DNA from: Massilia sp.
GTDB lineage: Bacteria > Pseudomonadota > Gammaproteobacteria > Burkholderiales > Burkholderiaceae_D
DNA length: 8,151 nucleotides
Assembly (NCBI GenBank): GCA_028291845.1
Contig: JAQGNM010000569.1
Coordinates: forward strand, 1 to 8,151
Direction: 5' to 3'
Every line of letters starts with the position of its first letter. Positions within the stretch are counted from its first letter, which is position 1. The notes under the pieces were generated by a model. That model had not been told where the DNA came from, searched no databases, and was given only the letters and a program-made list of their open reading frames with translations. Position numbers and translations under genes: made by a program. This document shows, piece after piece, positions 5,666 through 8,151 of the stretch.

Positions 5666-7092
5666 GGCGCTGGCGCTGTCTGGCCCGTTGTTTTGCCATA
5701 TGCGGCGCGATCGGCCTGGCCGCTTGCAGTCCCATCAAAACCGCGCCGCCGCCGGCAGCCACTCTGGAAATTCCTGCCGCGTACCGCACGCACGGCGAAC
5801 AGGCGGCCGTGCCCGCCAACGCGCCCGAAACGATTTTCTGGGGCGATTTCGGCGACCCGGTGCTGGCCGACCTGGTGCGCCAGGCGCTGGCCAGAAACGG
5901 CGACGTGCGGCTTGCGCTGTCTCGTCTGCAGGAATTTCAATCGCGCATACAGCTGGCCGACAGCGCCGGCCAGCCGGCCTTGAACGCCACCATCGCGCCA
6001 GGGCGCGCGCGCGCCATCGGTGCATTCGGCACGCCGGTGGAAGCAACTTCGCTCGGTGGCAACCTGCAAGCGAGCTATGAACTCGACCTGTTCGGCCGGC
6101 TGGCCAATGCCACCGAGGCCGCCCGCGCCGACCTGCGCACGCAGCAGGCGCTGGCTGCGGCCACCGCCTTGTCGGTGGCCGCCAATACCGCATCGGGCTA
6201 CCTCAATCTGCGCGGCCTGGATGCCCAGCTGGCGCTGGCCAGGGCCACGCTGGTCTCGCGCGAGCGCTCGCTGGCGCTGGCCAAGCGCCAGTTCGAGGTC
6301 GGCTACAGTTCGCGCCTGGACTGGGCGCAGGCACAGGCGGAATACCACGTCACCGCCGCCGCCGTGCCGCAGCTCGAGCGCAGCATCGCCCAACAGGAAA
6401 GCGCGCTGGCCGTGCTGACCGGCGCCAGCGTCGGCGCTGCGGGCGCCGCGATCGCCCGCGGCGCCGTGCTGGATCAGCTGGCCGCACCGGCCATCGACGC
6501 CGGTTTGCCGTCGAACCTGCTGCGGCGCCGGCCCGACATCGTCCAGGCCGAGCAGGCGGTGGCGGCGGCCGACGCCAGTCTGGCCGCCGCGCGCGACCAG
6601 ATGCTGCCGACCATCCGCCTGAACGCCTCGACCGGCTTGCAGGCCTATTCGCTGACCCAGTTGCTCAACGCCGCATATTTATTGTGGAGCGTGGGCGGCA
6701 GCGTGCTGGCGCCGGTGTTCGATGGCGGCCGCTTGCAGGCACAGGCCGAGATCGTGGCGTCGAACCGCGACCGCGCCATTCTCGGCTACGAAACCGCGGT
6801 CAGGAACGCCTTCGCCGACACCGACAACGCCTTGAGCGCGGTGCGCAAACTCGATGCGCAGCTGCAGGAGACGGTGTTGCGCCAGCAGGCGGCTGCCGAA
6901 GTGTTGCGCGTGGCCCACAATCGCTACGCCAATGGCTACGCCTCCTACCTGGAGGAACTCGACGCCCAGCGCAGCGCGTTTGCCGCCGATCAGGCGGTGT
7001 TGCAACTGCGTGCCGCCGTCCTTACAGCCCGGGTGGACTTGTTCCGCGCACTGGGCGGCGGCTGGCGCTCCACTTTGCAGCGACGTCAATAA
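5662..7092 (+). CDS. NodT-family outer-membrane efflux lipoprotein (OMF, TolC-like)
   Basis: A 476-residue outer-membrane channel subunit that should trimerise and complete the export path. The signal peptide ends in a lipobox LAAC with Cys22 as the lipidated residue. Family features in order: WGDFGDPVLADLVRQAL (60-76), SYELDLFGRL (138-147), the first long helical repeat, GLPSNLLRRRPDIVQAE (281-297, the classic NodT/OprM signature), then the second repeat with APVFDGGRL and the NRYANGYASYLEELDAQRS helix near the C-terminus. The length is normal for the family (about 460-500). The ATG at 5662 overlaps the adaptor stop (ATGA). An earlier in-frame start at 5347 would lie inside the adaptor gene and lack the signal peptide, so it is rejected. 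No intrinsic terminator with a T-run follows the stop. Confidence 0.93.
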   Translation: MRRWRCLARCFAICGAIGLAACSPIKTAPPPAATLEIPAAYRTHGEQAAVPANAPETIFWGDFGDPVLADLVRQALARNGDVRLALSRLQEFQSRIQLADSAGQPALNATIAPGRARAIGAFGTPVEATSLGGNLQASYELDLFGRLANATEAARADLRTQQALAAATALSVAANTASGYLNLRGLDAQLALARATLVSRERSLALAKRQFEVGYSSRLDWAQAQAEYHVTAAAVPQLERSIAQQESALAVLTGASVGAAGAAIARGAVLDQLAAPAIDAGLPSNLLRRRPDIVQAEQAVAAADASLAAARDQMLPTIRLNASTGLQAYSLTQLLNAAYLLWSVGGSVLAPVFDGGRLQAQAEIVASNRDRAILGYETAVRNAFADTDNALSAVRKLDAQLQETVLRQQAAAEVLRVAHNRYANGYASYLEELDAQRSAFAADQAVLQLRAAVLTARVDLFRALGGGWRSTLQRRQ

Positions 7093-7134
7093 TCATTTAT
7101 AAACATGCGCCATTTTGTAGCATAAAAGCCTTGA

Positions 7135-7140
7135 TGTAAT
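7135..7140 (+). promoter_or_regulatory. Possible -10 element (TGTAAT) for the chemoreceptor gene
   Basis: TGTAAT matches five of six bases of the sigma-70 -10 consensus and would place the transcript start near 7147, right at the foot of the stem-loop at 7148-7197. No convincing -35 lies 16-18 bp upstream (the sequence there is ATTTTG-like). No sigma-28 flagellar promoter was found. Confidence 0.25.
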
Positions 7141-7147
7141 GCAACAA

Positions 7148-7197
7148 TTTGGTGCGTACTGGGAAATTGCTGCTACCATAAATTTCCCCGCACCAAA
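7148..7197 (+). promoter_or_regulatory. Long bulged stem-loop upstream of the chemoreceptor start
   Basis: Two nested perfect inverted repeats form one hairpin. The outer arms are TTTGGTGCG (7148-7156) and CGCACCAAA (7189-7197); the inner arms are GGGAAATT (7161-7168) and AATTTCCC (7181-7188). That gives 17 base pairs with a 4-base bulge (TACT) on the 5' side only and a 12-base loop (7169-7180). The hairpin ends 11 bases before the ATG at 7209, and no Shine-Dalgarno sequence lies between. There is no T-run after the stem on either strand, so it does not look like an intrinsic terminator. It may act in the mRNA leader (stability or translation control) or as a DNA operator. Confidence 0.6.
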
Positions 7198-7208
7198 ATA
7201 TTGCCATT

Positions 7209-8151
7209 ATGAAAAATCTTAATATCGGCGCCCGCCTCGCTCTTGGGTTTGCTGCTGTCCTGATACTGTTGATAGCTGTCAGTGTGTTCGCCATCAGCCG
7301 CATGCAGAGCGCCAGCGCGCTCACCGATAACCTGGTCAGCGATCAGGTGCGCAACGAGCGCATGATCGCCGAGTGGCAGCAAGTCGTCGAAGTGAACGCC
7401 GCCCGCACCACCGGCGCGTACCTGGCGGTCGACCCGGCCGACCAGGCCGCCGTCGACGCGCAAATGAAGGCATCCTCGGCGCGCGCCACCGAAATCCAGA
7501 ACAAGTTGACCGAAGTGCTCGACCAGCCGACCGAGAAGGCGCACCTGGCCGAGGTGTTGGCGACCCGCAGCGCCTACACCGCCGCGCGCGCCCAGGTGTT
7601 CAAGGAAAAGGCGGCCGGCAACGCCGATGCCGCCAAGCGGATATATTCCACTGAGATGGTCGGCAAGCGCGCCGCTTACCTGGCCGCGCTGGCCAAGATG
7701 GCGCAAGACCAGCGCCGCGAAGTCGACGCCACCGCCGACGCCATCCGCGCCAAATATGAAAGCGCGCGCACCATGATGATCGGCCTGTCGGTGCTGGCCG
7801 TGCTGATCGGCGCGGCGTTTGCCGTGATGATCTCGCGCGCCATCACCACGCCGCTGCGCGAAGCGGTGCGGGTGGCGGAAACAGTGTCGTCGGGTGATTT
7901 GACCAGCGTCATCACCGTCGCCAGCCGCGACGAAACCGGCCAGTTGATGGGCGCCCTCAAATCGATGAACGACAGCCTGGTGCGCATCGTCGGCGAAGTA
8001 CGCCAGGGCACCGACACCATCGGCACGGCGTCGAGCGAAATCGCCTCCGGCAATATGGATCTGTCCTCGCGCACCGAGCAGCAGGCCAGCGCGCTGGAAG
8101 AAACCGCCTCGTCGATGGAAGAGCTGACCTCCACCGTCAAGTTCAATGCCG
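7209..8151 (+). CDS. Methyl-accepting chemotaxis protein, N-terminal 314 residues (3' truncated by window edge)
   Basis: A transmembrane chemoreceptor that would control CheA kinase through CheW. The frame is open from the ATG at 7209 to the window end. TM1 is about 10-29. A periplasmic, mostly helical ligand-binding domain (about 31-188) has the size and pattern of a four-helix-bundle (4HB_MCP, Tar/Tsr-type) sensor. TM2 is about 189-208. The HAMP linker is about 209-262, with ITTPLREAV at its start and DETGQLMGAL near its end. The first methylation helix follows: LSSRTEQQASALEETASSME (285-304), with Gln291, Glu298 and Glu305 at the positions equivalent to the modified residues of E. coli Tsr. 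The kinase-control tip and C-terminal tail lie outside. Ligand unknown. No other che or flagellar gene is in view, so it appears to be a stand-alone receptor. No clear Shine-Dalgarno precedes the start. Confidence 0.93.
   Translation, partial: MKNLNIGARLALGFAAVLILLIAVSVFAISRMQSASALTDNLVSDQVRNERMIAEWQQVVEVNAARTTGAYLAVDPADQAAVDAQMKASSARATEIQNKLTEVLDQPTEKAHLAEVLATRSAYTAARAQVFKEKAAGNADAAKRIYSTEMVGKRAAYLAALAKMAQDQRREVDATADAIRAKYESARTMMIGLSVLAVLIGAAFAVMISRAITTPLREAVRVAETVSSGDLTSVITVASRDETGQLMGALKSMNDSLVRIVGEVRQGTDTIGTASSEIASGNMDLSSRTEQQASALEETASSMEELTSTVKFNA

Larger units (their letters stand above)
7093..7208. other. Intergenic region between efflux operon and chemoreceptor (116 bp)
   Basis: AT-rich DNA compared with both flanking genes. 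It contains the -10-like TGTAAT and the 17-bp stem-loop. I see no other gene or terminator in it. Confidence 0.6.

Noticed and set aside
7148..7197. Stem-loop as an intrinsic terminator of the efflux operon
   Set aside because: No T-run follows the stem on either strand, and the arms are not a compact GC-rich stem; kept as a regulatory candidate instead.

Overview
The window is a GC-rich bacterial chromosome segment. Three things suggest a betaproteobacterium, probably of the Massilia/Duganella/Janthinobacterium group (Oxalobacteraceae): strong G/C preference at third codon positions, a chemoreceptor signalling helix typical of that class, and an EmrB/EmrA/NodT-style efflux operon. The organism assignment is inference; no rRNA or other marker gene is present.

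Layout. (1) 1-273: the C-terminal end of an unidentified + strand gene, overlapping by ATGA the next gene. (2) 270-1235: a eukaryote-type (SDS-like) PLP-dependent L-serine/L-threonine dehydratase. (3) 1236-1468: a convergent intergenic stretch with a 7-bp triplicate repeat and a near-copy of the last 25 codons (including the stop) of the neighbouring hydrolase gene. (4) 1469-2722, minus strand: a secreted alpha/beta hydrolase with a Cys-containing C-terminal module. (5) 2723-2922: an AT-rich divergent promoter region with a perfect 7-bp inverted repeat on the hydrolase -35 element. (6) 2923-7092: a compact three-gene efflux operon: 14-TM MFS pump, HlyD/EmrA-type periplasmic adaptor, NodT-type outer-membrane lipoprotein. 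Gene spacing is 1 bp and then a 4-bp overlap. (7) 7093-7208: an intergenic region holding a strong bulged stem-loop. (8) 7209-8151: a methyl-accepting chemotaxis protein running off the window.

How the genes fit together. The three efflux genes together encode a complete inner membrane-periplasm-outer membrane export system of the EmrAB-TolC type. The exported hydrolase is transcribed divergently from the same 200-bp region, so the two units may be co-regulated. No regulator gene is visible nearby. The chemoreceptor appears to be an independent unit with its own structured upstream region.

No mobile element, CRISPR array, tRNA or rRNA was seen. The least ordinary signals are the hydrolase-tail duplication, whose differences are mostly synonymous, and the long stem-loop just upstream of the chemoreceptor start. 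I see no clear evidence of a wholly new system.
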